Origin: Rhypophila decipiens
Taxonomy: Eukaryota > Ascomycota > Sordariomycetes > Sordariales > Naviculisporaceae
Direction: 5' to 3'
Assembly: GCA_033297075.1 (NCBI GenBank)
Contig: MU858238.1
Span: forward strand, 1-64,000
DNA: 64,000 nt
Shown here: one piece after another, positions 1 to 13,052 of the stretch
How the letters are laid out: the number at the start of each line of letters is the position of its first letter
How positions within the stretch are numbered: position 1 is the stretch's first letter
Translations under genes and position numbers: made by a program
Notes under the pieces: model-generated
Databases searched by the model: none
Told to the model about the DNA's origin: nothing
The model's input: the letters and a program-made list of their open reading frames with translations, nothing else

Positions 1-1476
1 CTTGATTAAGGATAACGCTACTGGATATGCACAAGGTTCTGCCCTTGCTGAGTAAGTATGTCAGCCCAGAAACGGGGAAAGTTTATTGACGCAAACTCCA
101 TTGGTGAAAGCGGAAGGAGGAAAGTGGCTGGCTTTCCATCACCCCTTCAGTATTTGTGTACAGGCCCAACCTTTGCAACCAATCCAAGATCTGTCTGGCA
201 CAAATGCACATGGGCTCGTCTTGTCTTGATCTTGCAGTCCATGCAAGACCTCATCATCAGAATGCTGGCTCAACGAAAACCATGCTCACGACACACTTTT
301 GGTGCACTTTCCTCTGGCCGGATCAGCTGAGTCAAACACAAAAGAGAATGATTGAGGCTCAATGATACCAAACAATACGCCTAACGTCAGTTTGTATAGT
401 GATCTAGATGGACAAGAACTGGCAAGACGTTGTGAGGGTGGGCCCGTAGCTCCGTAATCCCCAACCATATTCTTCTGTTTTTGCACTTCCGCCCAATAAA
501 ACTTCATATCCACTAGACAGATTTGATAGCCATACTGATATTCCATAGTACCTAACCAACATATCTCGCCTTGATTCCTCTTCGTGATCACCTGGGGATA
601 GACCCCTTCCGTACCGCAGTGAACGAGATCCACTGATAGTAAGCGTGGATCATAAAGCAAATGGTCAAACTTCAAAGTCAAGAATCTGGTAGGCGAATTC
701 CGTGAGCTGTAATAGTCGACCAAGATAGACTGGAACTAAAAGTTGTGGATCTGCTCTTGACACCTGTCTAACCCCAGGCTACTATCTGCTATGTCCTTTC
801 GGACCTCATTGTATTTCAGTTATTTATCGCAGTCCTGGGCATATACAATGCTTTACTCGCCTTGTTACGGATATTGGTTCTTGTTAGTTCCTTTGTAGCA
901 GGCTAGGCGGATACGCCATTATAACGACAGTAAAGCCCGAAAGAACCTAATCATATATTGAATGCCATAGCTTGATGAAATATTGTTACGGGCCTCGTGA
1001 TTGTCAACTAATACACGTTTCTTCACATTGCAGAATTTCCGTCTTCCTCACGAGGTAGGCCATGGAGAGGATTCTGGATTGCAAATTGAACTTGGCGGAA
1101 TTGATCCATTCAAGACCCTAATTCACAAATTACAACGCAGTGCGTTAGGCAAGACAATACTAGGCACTGTTTTAAACTCAAAGACCTAGCACTATAGCTG
1201 ACCAAGAAAGAATCACCGCAACCAACTTGAAGTCCGTGATAGATGTATCCCGTGACCCACCGTGTTAAACCGATAGACGCCCATATGCCTAGCCGTTGTT
1301 CATGCCCAGTCGTCCCATCATTCCTTCATTCCGTAATTCCATCGTTTCATATCCACGTGATCGGTAGTGATATGTACTGAATTGCCGATCCATGCCACGT
1401 TCCCAAGTTAAATACCAAACCGCCATCCCACAAACACATCATCCAACCATCTCAACCCCCAGGCCGATGTGCCATC
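1..1476. other. Intergenic, no supported gene
   Basis: No open frame here has an ATG start together with a recognisable domain or fungal splice pattern. The longest minus-strand frame (about 286-723) begins with TTG and resembles nothing I know. AT-rich, probably 3' flank of the methyltransferase gene. Confidence 0.5.
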
Positions 1477-2867
1477 TCATAAAGGTCTCCTCCCATAGAC
1501 GACGACCCTGTATTCGCAAGTTAGTAACTGATCAGAAAAAGGTCAAATAGAAAGAAAGACTCACGTAGTCCAGTAAAAATGGATCCCCAAGTCCTTAATG
1601 GCCTTCCTCATATCTACCAAAAAGACCTCCACAGCCTCCGGACTCCACCCAAGGCCCTTGGTAAACAACGTCATCGTACTTGCATGCAAGCCCTCCAAGA
1701 AATTCGTCATCTGCAGGTATCCCATACGCTTATTCTCCCTCCCCTTGGGCCACGGATTTCCCGGTACAGCAAGTCTCGTCTCCACAACATCCTCAAAGCC
1801 GGCCTCAAGCATCCACCTCTTATACGACTTTGGCGCCAGCATATTCCGACCCAACTTGCCACCCGCCTCGAGATAGAGTTTACTCCACATTTCCAACGGC
1901 GTGCCGCGAATACTGTCGTCCGAGGACTGCAAGACTGGCAGCCAATCCTGAAACTCCATGTACCCGCCCGGCTGGAGATGCGTAAACCCACTCTTGATGA
2001 CCTTGAGATGATCTCTGAAGCAGTGAAACATCATTCTCAGATGAATATAGTCAAACTTTTCAGACCAGAGCCAGTCATCTTCTGCGTCGTCAATCTCGAA
2101 GCGACAGTTGGGCGGTACGTATTCCGGTTGGATAGGCGATAAGTCTGTGCCGATGACTTGTGCCGAGGGGTATTTCATTGCGCATTCGATCGCCCAGATG
2201 CCCGTGCCTGTCCCGAGGTCGAGGACGGATTGTGGTGGGTGAGCTAAGGGGGCGAGACCGAGTTGGTTGTCGAGACGCATGGTGAATACCGTGTGTTGCA
2301 GGTCTAGACGCTCTTGTTCGAGGGTGTCGTTGGGGAGCCAGTATTTGCCTTGTTTGTAGCGGTGGAATGTCCGGCCGTGTTCTTCGATGTACTCGTATAT
2401 GGAGGAGCGGATTGATTGGGTTGATTGTTGGCTGTCCGGGTCGTTAGTGAGATGGTGACGAGATTGCGATAACAAGGAGGAGGATGATGACATACCCATC
2501 GTCAACATCGCCCAGGGCACTGTCAGCATCGTTTTCGTCGTCGACCTGGTAGAGATAGACATGTTAGTTTAGGCTTAAGGGGGGGTCCTCGCCAAGCCTC
2601 AGCCAAGCGTGCATAGGGCTGATGGCTTGAATGGGCTGAAGAGATGGGGGTACAAACGCTTAGCCCGGTCGAGAACTGGCTCTGGTCGCTTAGCGACCAC
2701 GTCGATGAGTCGCGATGTGGAGGAGCTACATTGCGCTGCTGCGTTTGCAGAGTCTCAGCTGTGAGGGGATGCTGTTGCGCATGTTGATGCTGTCCGGGAT
2801 GTGGCCATGGTTGATGTGCATGTGGTGATTGTGCTCCTCGACCGCTGCTCGACCCTGCGTGGTCCAT
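1477..2867 (-). CDS. LaeA-like SAM-dependent methyltransferase, four exons
   Basis: Class I SAM-dependent methyltransferase of the large LaeA-like family of filamentous fungi, whose members regulate or modify secondary metabolism; the substrate cannot be read from sequence. Inferred exons on the minus strand are 2867-2658, 2545-2496, 2431-1565 and 1507-1477, giving 385 aa. The second exon is only 50 nt and encodes VDDENDADSALGDVDDG, an acidic stretch typical of the family, flanked by a CTAAC branch site, a CAG acceptor and a GTATGT donor. SAM motif I is VLDLGTGTGIW (about 156-166), followed by VIGTDLSP. The last exon adds VVVYGRRPL, a family-typical C-terminus, after a GTGAGT donor. An in-frame ATG at 2562 would read the micro-exon in the wrong frame, so I rejected it. 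The first exon (Gln/His-rich, start 2867, donor GTTTGT) is the least certain part. It lies 1.5 kb downstream of the PKS on the same strand. Confidence 0.85.
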
Positions 2868-4321
2868 CGTTCCGCCCGCGCCGTCGCCCGCTGCCAACGT
2901 CTTCCCTGCGGATGTCACTGGTGTACGATTCGGTTATGCGGTGCGCAGTCCCCTCCCGTGGATTTAATTGTCTCGGCGTAGGTCTTGAATTCAGGTATCC
3001 GTCTTTGCAATGTCAAGTCGTCAATTGTCGTGCGGGAATTGAAGTTGTGACGTTGTCACAGAGCCGCTTTCTTGCAGATGGCACGGGAAAAGGTCGGTTG
3101 AAGAAGAAAAGGGTTGGCCGCTCTGGGGTCCGATGAATTGGCAAGTTCCAGCTGACTGGACGCGAAATCGTGGAAGGACAACATTGAAAGTTCCCAAGAG
3201 ATCAGCGGGTGCTTAATTGGCGGGATTAATTGATCAGATGTACACCACAGTACAATATGTGGGTAACAGCTCTTTAATTGCACACTTGTCGAACCAATTT
3301 GCACCGCCCTCCTCCACGATATGGAGCACTGGAGTGGTATTTTGTGGCAGGACGGCCGTCCACTGTAACGTCGTGACGGGAAGCTCCATCTGGCAGTGAG
3401 AGCTCCAGAGCATGCCCAACCAACAAAAAGTCGTGGATTGGACAGTTCTAGGCCAACAGAGCTTTGTTTTATCAGGCACAATGTCTCTCTCCCCGTCACA
3501 ATAGAAGCGGCATTAGATTTCCGCATCGAGTTAGCAACCACTCATCAAACAAGTTCATCCAGCAGCTCCACGGTTTTCGCACCTCCTCCACACTGCGGAA
3601 ACTGCGGAAAGCCGACCAGCCGTTTAAAAGGGGGGCCGATTCGATTGGCCCGGTCGCGTGCGTTAACCGCTTGTGGCTTGGTAAAATGCGGGAGGACGGG
3701 ATCTAATCACGGGAGCGGAGATCGCGTAATCTTGTACTTTTTGCGCGCCCTGTGATTTGGTGTTGTGGATGGGGTACCCCGGCCGGTGTGCATCTGAGCA
3801 GGATTGTCACCTCCGGCGGGGCTTGAACTGTTAGTGAGAACAGGGGTGCTGTATGTACTTTGTGTGTAGTCACTGTGGTTGTACTAACATTTCGTGCCCC
3901 TGAGAAGGTGTCAAGTCGTGCAAACTCAGTGGCTATGGTATCGAGTGTCAACATTCTGGAGCACATGCAAGCCCAAAACGTGCCAATTTCAACGACAACG
4001 CTGAATAAATCACAAATTCTATTCGCCTACAGCATGCCAACATGAAATACATAACGACCTCTAATAGCTCGATCTTGTTTGGAAGGGAAGCCATAAAGAC
4101 ATATGACAGAATCTGATCGCGCCTCGTATCATCGCGGTTTGGGTCATTTGCCCGAGTTTCTTCGAGAAATGATGAAAAGGGAAAGAAAATACCTACAGAG
4201 AACATGACGCATCAAAATAATAATACAAACCAGAGAAGGAAATAGAAGAAACACAAGCGCTAACAATAACAAAAACATCCCACGTCCCGACAACCAGTCA
4301 ATCCTACCCATCAGGCATCAA
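2868..4321. other. Intergenic between methyltransferase and PKS
   Basis: Contains the 5' flank of the methyltransferase gene and the 3' flank of the PKS. Open frames here have no recognisable domain or consistent splice sites. Confidence 0.5.
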
Positions 4322-7300
4322 CTACGCGCTCTTCGTCTTTTGCACAATCAGGGCCGCCAGGTCATTCACCGTCCCGCTCGACAGCAGTTCAAGAATCTGC
4401 AAATTTGCTCGGAGCTCCTTGGCGATCCAGTTACGCAGCTCAATGGCCGTCAGCGAATCCAGACCATAGGATGTGATGTTTCTTGCGGCGTCGAGGTCGT
4501 CCATCGAGATGGTCAAGACGTCGGACAGCTTTTGAAGAATGCCCTGTCCAGCGATACTCGCAGCCTCCTCGTCCGACTTGGCCGCACGGAAGGCATTGCC
4601 AGCCGACTCCTTCTGCTTGGTGACAAGACCGGCCCTTTCGGCCTCCTCGAGACACTGCGCCTTGAGCTCGGCGAATCGAGGGTCGCTGGCGTAGTATGGC
4701 CACTCACCACCAGCCCCGAGGTGCAGCTTGAGACCTGTGAGCACCTGGGGTGAGCAGACGCCCCGCACGGCCGCATTGAGTAGAGCGAGCACTTCTTGTT
4801 CGCTGACGGCCTCGTTTCCAAAGTTGCGCAGAATGTCCTCTTCGCGCTCGGCGTTTTCGGCCAGGTAACCAGCTCCCGTGACAGCAGTCAAATCGAGAGA
4901 AGTACCTGGTAGACCGTTTCGCACGCGATATTGCACAAAAGAGTCGAGGAATGTGTTGGCTGCGGCATAGGCGGCTTGTCCACGACTGCCCAAGATACCA
5001 GCTGCTGACGACAGGACCACAAAGTAGTCCAGCTTGACATCATGAGCTGCCAGGGTGTTGTGGAGGTTGAGTGTACCGTTGACTTTGGGGCGGATGACTT
5101 GCTCGTACTCGTCATGTGTCATGCTTTCGAGCAGTCCGTCGCGGAGAACCATGGCGGCGTGAATGACACCGCAGATGGGAGGGAGCTCTTTGGCGCAATC
5201 GCTGACCAGCTGTCGCATTTGACTCTCGATGCTGGCGTCGCACTTTTTGACCAGAATGCGAGCCTCGGGACATTGAATGTCTTGTTGCAGGTGTCTGACC
5301 ATCTCGTCACCGCCACCGCTTCTCGAAAGCAAAACAATGTTTCGTGCGCCATGCTCAACCATGTACTTGGCCATTGATCTACCGAGACCGCCTGTGCCGC
5401 CGACAATGATGTGAGTGCCGTCTTTGCGGAAGATGGTCATGTCCTTGCGATGTGTTGCCTGTCAAATAGTCAGTATCTGGCGTACCGCGAGGACGGAGAT
5501 TCCATTACTCACCTTGACCTTGTCGTTCTCACCGGCGACGATTGTGATAGGATGGACGGCTCCTTGATCGATGGCTTGAAGGGCCTTGGGCAAATCTGAA
5601 ACCGAGAAAACAGCAGCGTTGGCGAAGGGCGTCAGGGACCCTGAGGCGAAATTCTCCATGACAGTCTTGAGAGTCTGTTGGAGTATGTTGGGCCGTGCAG
5701 CAGCGAGACTGGCCATATTGACAGATGTGAAGGTAGCACTGGATGCAAGAGTCGGCCGGGACATGCGATGAGCCTCCGAGGTGCGGATCTCAACGAAGCG
5801 ACCAAAGTCGGCCAGACACTCCCATGCTTTGGCAGTCTCGCTGCCCGAGGTAGCCAGCACCACGTGCATACCCTCACCTTTTGTGGCCTCGTCGAGCTGG
5901 CGGTGGAGATAGATGCTGCGGGCGTCGAAGACATGTTCACGGGGGACACCAAGTCTCCGGGCGACATTGTGCTCGTTGTCGTTTTGGATGAGGATGTAGG
6001 CTGTGGTTCCAAGTTGGCGGGCTACTTCGATGGCAGCGATGCCGACGGGACCAGACAATTGGACGAGAATGCGATCCCCAGATTGGACCCGAGCAATCTC
6101 GGAGAGGGCATAGTGGGCAGCCGCAAAGGCAGTGGGGACGGAAGCAGCTGCCTCGAAGGAAAGGTTGGCGGGGATGGGCACCACGCTGGTCGCTCTTGCC
6201 CGAACATGCGTGCCAAAGGCACCTTCCGCCAACATACTGACTCTGTCACCCACCGAGAATTGCCGCACTCGACGACCCACCCGAGTGACCCTTCCGCTGC
6301 AGCCGCGAGCTGAAGGAGCTCTCAGGGCATTCAAACTCTGCTCTTCGGCCGATTCAGCATCGTCTTCCGAGATGGAACTTGCCACAACCGCAACCTCAAC
6401 CTCTTCCTCGCCCAACGGCGAATCCTCAATGTCCTCGAAATAAATGTCATTAAACTCCGCGTCGGCGTCAGAGGCAACCATCTTCATTCGACGCTCTCCT
6501 TGGATGAAGTTTTGAAGATAAGGATCAGAAGGACCCAGCTCGCGATGCACCTCGGTGTTCAGCTGAGCGTCGATGGCGATCCGAGGTACCACCAACTTGC
6601 CGTCGTCCTCTGCAAACTCCATCTCTGCGTTCTCTGCATCATCTTCCTCGACCAGGACAGACTTGGAGAATGCATCGTGAATGAGAACTGCCTGGGCATG
6701 GTCATCAAGCTTCGACTCGGGGTCCAAATCCATGGTTGCTGCCACGGCCTGCATCTCGGAACGTGCTGTACGCACAAGACCAAGTGCCATGTTGGCCTCA
6801 GGATTGGTCGGGAAACGGGTCGCACCCCGCGTCACCCACATGACACCTTTCGATTGTGTGAGCAACTTCTTGACCTGCTCGAGACCGGAAGCATCGATGG
6901 TGGGAAGGATCGACTTGTCCAGCTCCGACAAAACGAGGAAGCGGCTGCCCCAGTCGTTGATAGCATCCATTGAAGACACCTGGGGACGAGTGCCGGTGCA
7001 GCCCTCAATCAGAGCAGACAGCTCCGAGACGAGCTTGTCTTCCTTCTCTGCGACAATGACAACCTTGGTGCCAGACTTGGCGGAATCCCCGTTGGTAGTG
7101 CGGTGTGCCCGAGCTTCCTTGATTGGCTCCCAGTTGAACCGGAAGCAGAGCTCACGCGGCCTCTCACTTTCATGCTCCTCCATGTCCAGAGGCTTCAGTT
7201 GTACGCCAGCCATGGAAATGGAGGCTGCACCTGAACTGGGCGAGGAAAAGGCCTCCACCATGAAGCAGCCTGTTCTGGCCTCGACAGTCGAGTGGGCGCA

Positions 7301-10300
7301 GAAGCTGTCACCGGGTTGCTTTCTCCACCGGGAGTTGACGCTGACATGGCGAATTGCACAAAGGAGGTGAGCACCTTCACTGGCACCATCGGTCCTGGCA
7401 GCGAGACTGAGAAGCGGCAGCTGGAGCATAGCGTCCATGATGCTAGGATGAAGTTTGTACGGTGTCTCAAACTCCATGGGCATGTCTGATACTGTGTCAC
7501 GCACGCACAGATGGGCTGCTACCTCGGTCTCGTTGGCTGTCATCTCAACCATGGTCTGGAAAGCTTTGGGATAAGCGAGGCCAAGCTCGCTGAGGCTATT
7601 GTAAATGTTCTCCGCAGACTCGCCAACAGACTGCAGCTTGGCCTGGTCCAATTTCTTGTGCATCTGGCTGGGGTGATTGGAGTTGTCGAGTGAGTCTTCA
7701 GAATCCGATGTTGCCGATGATACATTGTCCCGGTCGGAGGCCGAATCCATGGAGGTGTCAGTGGAGCTCGTATCGTCATTGTGAAGCTTCAGGTTGGCAC
7801 CGATGGTGGCCTGTGACCGACGGCGGGACCCAGATCCGGTGCTCGCCTTTACGATACCGACACAATGCTCGAGCCATCCTCGGCCGGCTTCATAGGACGT
7901 GATGCGGAACTCGTCAGCCTCATCCCCGGCTCCGTGAGCGGGTCGGACGTTGATCATGACCTCGTAGTCGATTCCATCGTCGAGCCACATCTGATTCTCA
8001 ATCTTGACGTCCTTGATTTCGAATCGTCCTGCCTCGACACCTCTCATGGCTGCTCTCTGAGTTGCTGCCTCAATCGCCATGGACAAGTATCCTGCCACGG
8101 GAAAGACCATGCCGTCTTGAACTTGGTACTCCTTGAGCCACGGCAGGTCATCAGTACGGAACACATTTCGCCATGTCGGCTCGAGATCGCTGGACCAGTC
8201 GGCCAAGGTGCCGAGAAGGTCATGACGTGTAGACTCCTTGAGGCGATGCTGCTGATTGATGCGCGACTCGTACCAATATTTCTGGCGGGTCCAAGGGTAC
8301 GAATAGAGTCCAGAGACAACGTCTGGAGTCTCGTACTCCTCGCGATTGTGGTTGATTTGGAAGAAGTCCAAGCCTTCGTATCCACGGACGAACAGCTTTC
8401 CAGCCAAGTCAAGCGCCGTGCGGGCAGCATCTTGGTCACGGAGAAGGGTGGAAAGGTATGAGATCTTGGAGGCCGCCGGTCCGACTTTCTTCAGGATCTG
8501 CATGATTGGGCCCTTGAGAGCAGCGTGGGGTCCGACTTCTACCAAGATGTCAGGCTTGTTGTGCTTGACGAGCTGCTGAAGAGAAGTAGAGAAGCGCACT
8601 GCCTGAGTGAGATTGTCTACCCAGTAGTCTGGGCTCAGCTCGGACAGGTCGATCTTTCTGCCCTTGAGAGAAGAGTAGAACTCGACCTCGGATTCTCCAA
8701 TGTCGGTGGGAGGCTTGATGTGCGAGACTTGGCGGATGTAGGACTCGGCGATGAGCTTCATGTGAGGCGAGTGGTAAGCAACGTCAACAAAGAGCTTGCG
8801 GTTGAAGACGCCCTGCTCCTCAAATACCTTGGCGACGCGATCAACCGCCTCCTCGTCTCCCGAAAGTGTTGTTGAGGAGGGAGAGTTCTCACAGGCCACC
8901 ACGACTTGAGCCTTGTGCTGCGAATTCATCTCGTTGAGCATGGGTTCGAGGTCCTCAGCGCCCGCACCAACTGCCATCATCGACCCCTTCAGCCCGGCGT
9001 GATTCTTCTTCAGCTCAATGATGACCTGGCCACGATAGTAGGCCGCGGCCATGGCACCATCGAAGGTCAGAGCGCCAGCTGCGTAGGCGGCACCGATTTC
9101 ACCGCTCGAGTGGCCAGTGACAGCAGACGGCTTGATGCCGAACGACGTGAGAAGGTCAACCAAGGCAAGCTGGACGGCACTGCAGATAGGCTGACTGATG
9201 TGGGCTTGTCCGACTTTGGTGGTCTTCTTGTCGCGGCAGAGCTCTTCGCGAATCGAGAAGTCGGCGCCGATGCTTCGCAGGGTGGCATCCGCACGGTTGA
9301 TGGCGTCGTTGAACACAGGGTGGCTTTGCAGCAGCTCCCTGCCCATACCCCACCATTGCGCACCTTGGCCAGTAAAGACGAAGGCAAGCTTGGGTGGATC
9401 ACTGGAAGCTCTCGTAGGGACGACATCGTGGCTGTTCATGCCTCCCGCCAAGCCACTGCACATGTTGTCGACGATGGCAATCCTCCACGGAAGATGGGAA
9501 CGGCGTTGGCACAGAGTATAAGACAGGTTGCGGGGCATGGTGGTTTGGTACAGCTCGGCGTGCTGCTCGAGCCAGATGCCAAGCTTCTGCATTGACGAGC
9601 GAAGCGCCGTCTCGTCGTTGCCCGAGAGGACAAACAAGCGTTGGGGGGCATAGGTGCCGTCCTCGGCCAACTCGATTCTCCGGGAAGCAGGAGGAGCGCG
9701 CAGGACGCAAGTGGAATTGGAGCCGCTGAAGCCAAAGTTGTTGACGCAGACAAACTTCCTCTTGCTGGGCCACGGCCTCTGCTGAGTGGCAACCTTCATG
9801 TTCCACTTGTCGAATGGGATTGCCTCGTTGGGTGCCTCGAAGTCGGCATTGGGGAGGACGAAGCCATAGTACAGCATGAGAACCGCCTTGATGACCGAGA
9901 CGATACCGCTGGCGCATTCGAGATGGCCAACACTTGGCTTGGAAGAGCCGATGTACAAGGGCTCCTCCTTGGTGAAGTGGCTCCCGACGGCTTTGTAGAT
10001 GGCCGTCGCTTCGATGGGGTCGCCCTTCTTGGTACCTGTGCCATGCGCCTCGAAGAAACCGACGTCACGGGGGTCAACCTTGGCCTGGGCAAACACGTCA
10101 CGGATAAGCTGCTCCTGCTCCTCCGGGCTGGGTGCGACAATGCCGACTGTGCGGCCATTGTGACTGATGCCGCTGTGGTGGATGACCGAGTAGATGTGGT
10201 CATTGTCTTTCTCAGCCTGAGCGAGGGGCTTAAGGACGAGGCAGGCAGCACCTTCACCTCTGGCGTATCCGGACTTGGCGCGGTGATCGAACGCATGTGT

Positions 10301-11039
10301 CTTGCCGGCATCAGAAAAGAGACGCAGCTTTGCCATGGATACCCACACATCGGGCTGGGTAATAAGATGGGAAGCGCCCACAATGGCCTGTTCGGATTCG
10401 CCCGAGCGAATACTCTGCACCGCGAGATGTATAGCATGCAGACTGGAAGAGCAGGCCGTGTCGACGGTGTATGTGGGGCCCTTGAGGTTGAAGAAGTATG
10501 CCACGCGTCCAGCGAAGAAAGCTGGCTGGTTACCGGTGGCGTCAAAGCTCGGCATGGTATCCAAGTCCCGGAAGTTGCTTGTCCGGTGCTCGCCGTAATT
10601 ACCGCCAACGAATACACCAACCTTCTTCCCGGATATCGACTCTCTGGGAATTCCGCCGTGCTCCAGGGCTTCATATGCACACTCCAAAAGCAAACGTTGG
10701 GCCGGGTCTGGTCTGTGGTCAGCATCTGCGGCCCGGGACGTAGGATGGGCGTTGCTTACCCATTGACTCGGCCTCCTTTTTTGTGATTTCAAAGAAACTG
10801 GCATCAAACATGGAAATGTCGTCTTTGAGGAAATAACCGCCCATGGAATTGAAGGTACCCCTCTTGTCGGGATTCGGATGGTTGTACGCTGCCGGGTTGA
10901 AGCGGTCGCTGGGCACCTTTCCCCACCCAGTTCTCATACGGCAGAGCATCCGATAGAACTCGCCCGGTGTCGACACATCGCCCGGAAGACGGCAGGACAT
11001 GCCGACAATGGCAATCGGCATCGGCTCTTGGTCCGCCAT
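4322..11039 (-). CDS. Reducing type I polyketide synthase, KS-AT-DH-ER-KR-ACP, with degenerate DH and ER
   Basis: Iterative type I PKS of 2203 aa in three exons on the minus strand: 11039-10760, 10707-5513 and 5458-4322. The introns (52 and 54 bp) have GTAAGC/CAG and GTGAGT/CAG borders and keep frame. Domains in order: KS with DTACSSS (Cys179), EAHGTGT and SVGHLECASG; AT with GHSSG (Ser627) and YHSPHM; DH around 930-1230; ER around 1540-1820; KR with GGTGGLG (about 1845) plus the Ser and Tyr of LSSAAG and AAYAAAN; C-terminal ACP with GLDSLTAIELRNW (Ser2160). There is no C-methyltransferase domain and no thioesterase, reductase or condensation domain after the ACP. Oddities: the DH motif reads WLKEYQVQDGMVFP, with Tyr954 where HxxxGxxxxP has its catalytic His and Asp in place of Gly. 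The ER motif reads SGPVGIAA where AAGGVGQAA is usual. KS, AT, KR and ACP look active; DH probably is not, and ER is doubtful. The product cannot be predicted. Confidence 0.95.
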
Positions 11040-13052
11040 GGTGCAAATTTGTTGGGTAAAAACGAGTGTATGTGGCGGCCAAGGCAAGCGATATAAGAAG
11101 AAAGAAATTGGTGCAAGTTGGGTCCTAGATCAAAGACTCTCTCGTGGCAACCCCATCAGAACAGTGTGGAAGCACTCGAGGGTTTACTTATAAGACGCCA
11201 GGGAACAATACATCGTTGCTGTGCCGGAAAAGCGAGCACGTCTGGAACTGACCGCAGTGACCGACAACAGTGGCCAAACTGGGATTCGCGGGTCTTATTT
11301 GCTAGGCCAGAAACAAGACGGTCCGCTCAACGAACTAGTGGTCCGAAGAAGCCCGGAGAGTTCGGCTTACGATGGCGGATGTGGTAGGATGTTGGATCAC
11401 AGGCTAACGATTCAACGAACTGGACGACGATTCACCCGCCATGACAACAAAGGGGCACTGAGCTACGATTGCTTCAAAGGGGGTATCTATTCGTCTCTGC
11501 CCCATCAAGCTAGCTTCTGTCTGCATGGCTCGGTGAAGCTAGCAATCTGAGCACAGAATTGCAGCCCATATCTGTGCGATATGGTTTCGGCACTTCGGCG
11601 GAAAGTCCTGTCAGTCTCAAGAAACAACTGACGACAACTGGTGTGGCGAGTCATCCTCGCTCTTGGCGCCAGACTAACTCAGATTACCAACGCCAATACG
11701 CAATGAAGGGAATACGGACAAACATCACAATCTTCGACTCGACAGACCTCCATGTAAATTCCACATGGAATGCCGTGAGTGCTGGTCACTTTCGAGTTAC
11801 GTATCTGTCACAAGAATCAGGAGGAAGATAAAAGATAAGGTTCTCTTTCGGGACCTGGCAAAGCCGTTACAGTCGTTGGAACTTCTGAGCTCGGGGGCTA
11901 GCAAGTGCAGATTCGTCTTCACCCCGATAACCCAGTTACTGTTTCTGACAGCTTCATTCCTTTGGCACACTCAGTATTCGCTCAACTCATCGACGATGAA
12001 CTCTGCGACAGCTGCAGGCATGGCAAGTGCGCTGAAAGTGCATGAGAATTACTTTATGTTTGCGGAACGCACACGTTCGGCTCAATCCGTTGTGGCCTGC
12101 CGCCCACATCTGTTGGTTTATTCTTCTCACATGCCACCAGGAGTTTCAACAGTGCAGACGCCTGGCATCACTAGAAGTCTAGTTCATTCTCAGTTCATCC
12201 CTTCTCGTATCGAGCAAGTGAAAGTGCAAGCTACCCCAGGTCGATAGATTCCCATTGTCTTTTGAGGTCTCCAATAACGGGAGCCCCTAAGACGCGAGAG
12301 ACACTTTCCACAAAAGCCATGCATACTGACTTGATCCAAGTCTAGCAGCTCTTGTACGCGAGTCCTGGGCCCCGGTAGCCATGTCGAGACCTGACCACTG
12401 CTCCTTAACGCGCTCTGGCTGCGCAGCCATGCGAGGGCTGGGAAACAAGGCGGCCGGCTACTTGCAAACGCTCGTCGCATCACGAATAAGAGCTGAACTG
12501 GCAGAGGCCTGAGAATGAATCGAGACAAAAATAGCACAGACATGTGAGTTTGGTCAACCAGTGCAGCAGTTTGGTACCAAGACAACGGTTGGTGGCATAT
12601 CCAAATTCGCGGAGCGGGTACGTATTGCTGCATGGAAGGGACGAGCGCAAAGGCAATGGAGGATCGTCATGGTGCAGAGAGTAGCCGACTGACCAAGCAG
12701 TGCGGCTGGGGAGTGCGATGGTGCTGCGACTTCCATGCACATAAAGGCGAGGCCTTCGCCTGCTTTGCTGTGGGAAAATCTCATCATCAGCATCATCAAC
12801 ATCATCTTTGATCATTCAACATCATCAAGGTAACTTTCGTTCTTGTTTTAGGTTTCTTCATACTTTGTCGAGACCGGTTCTTTCGCTCAGCATTCTGTGT
12901 TTGCTTCTTTCGTTTTACCTTCTACCCATCATCTCATCAATATCGTGACACCATTCGCTTAATTTGACAGAATATTGTCGCGTTCTTATTACCGGTTAAA
13001 CCCATTTTCATTCCAATAACTGGCCCCCCTCCAACAAACGAAAACCGCCACG
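11040..13052. other. Divergent promoter region between PKS and FSH1 hydrolase
   Basis: Two kilobases without a supportable gene. It holds the 5' flanks of two genes transcribed away from each other. The part just upstream of 13053 is C/T-rich with CATCATC microsatellite runs near 12783-12810, which looks like a fungal 5' leader. Confidence 0.5.

Noticed and set aside
286..723. A 145-codon minus-strand frame
   Set aside because: Starts with TTG; no domain, no splice support and irregular codon use.
2523..2918. A 131-codon minus-strand frame starting at 2918
   Set aside because: Its first codon is GTG and its 3' part runs through an intron. Only 2658-2867 is kept, as exon 1 of the methyltransferase.
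12190..12633. A 147-codon minus-strand frame upstream of the FSH1 hydrolase
   Set aside because: Composition looks random and no family is recognisable.
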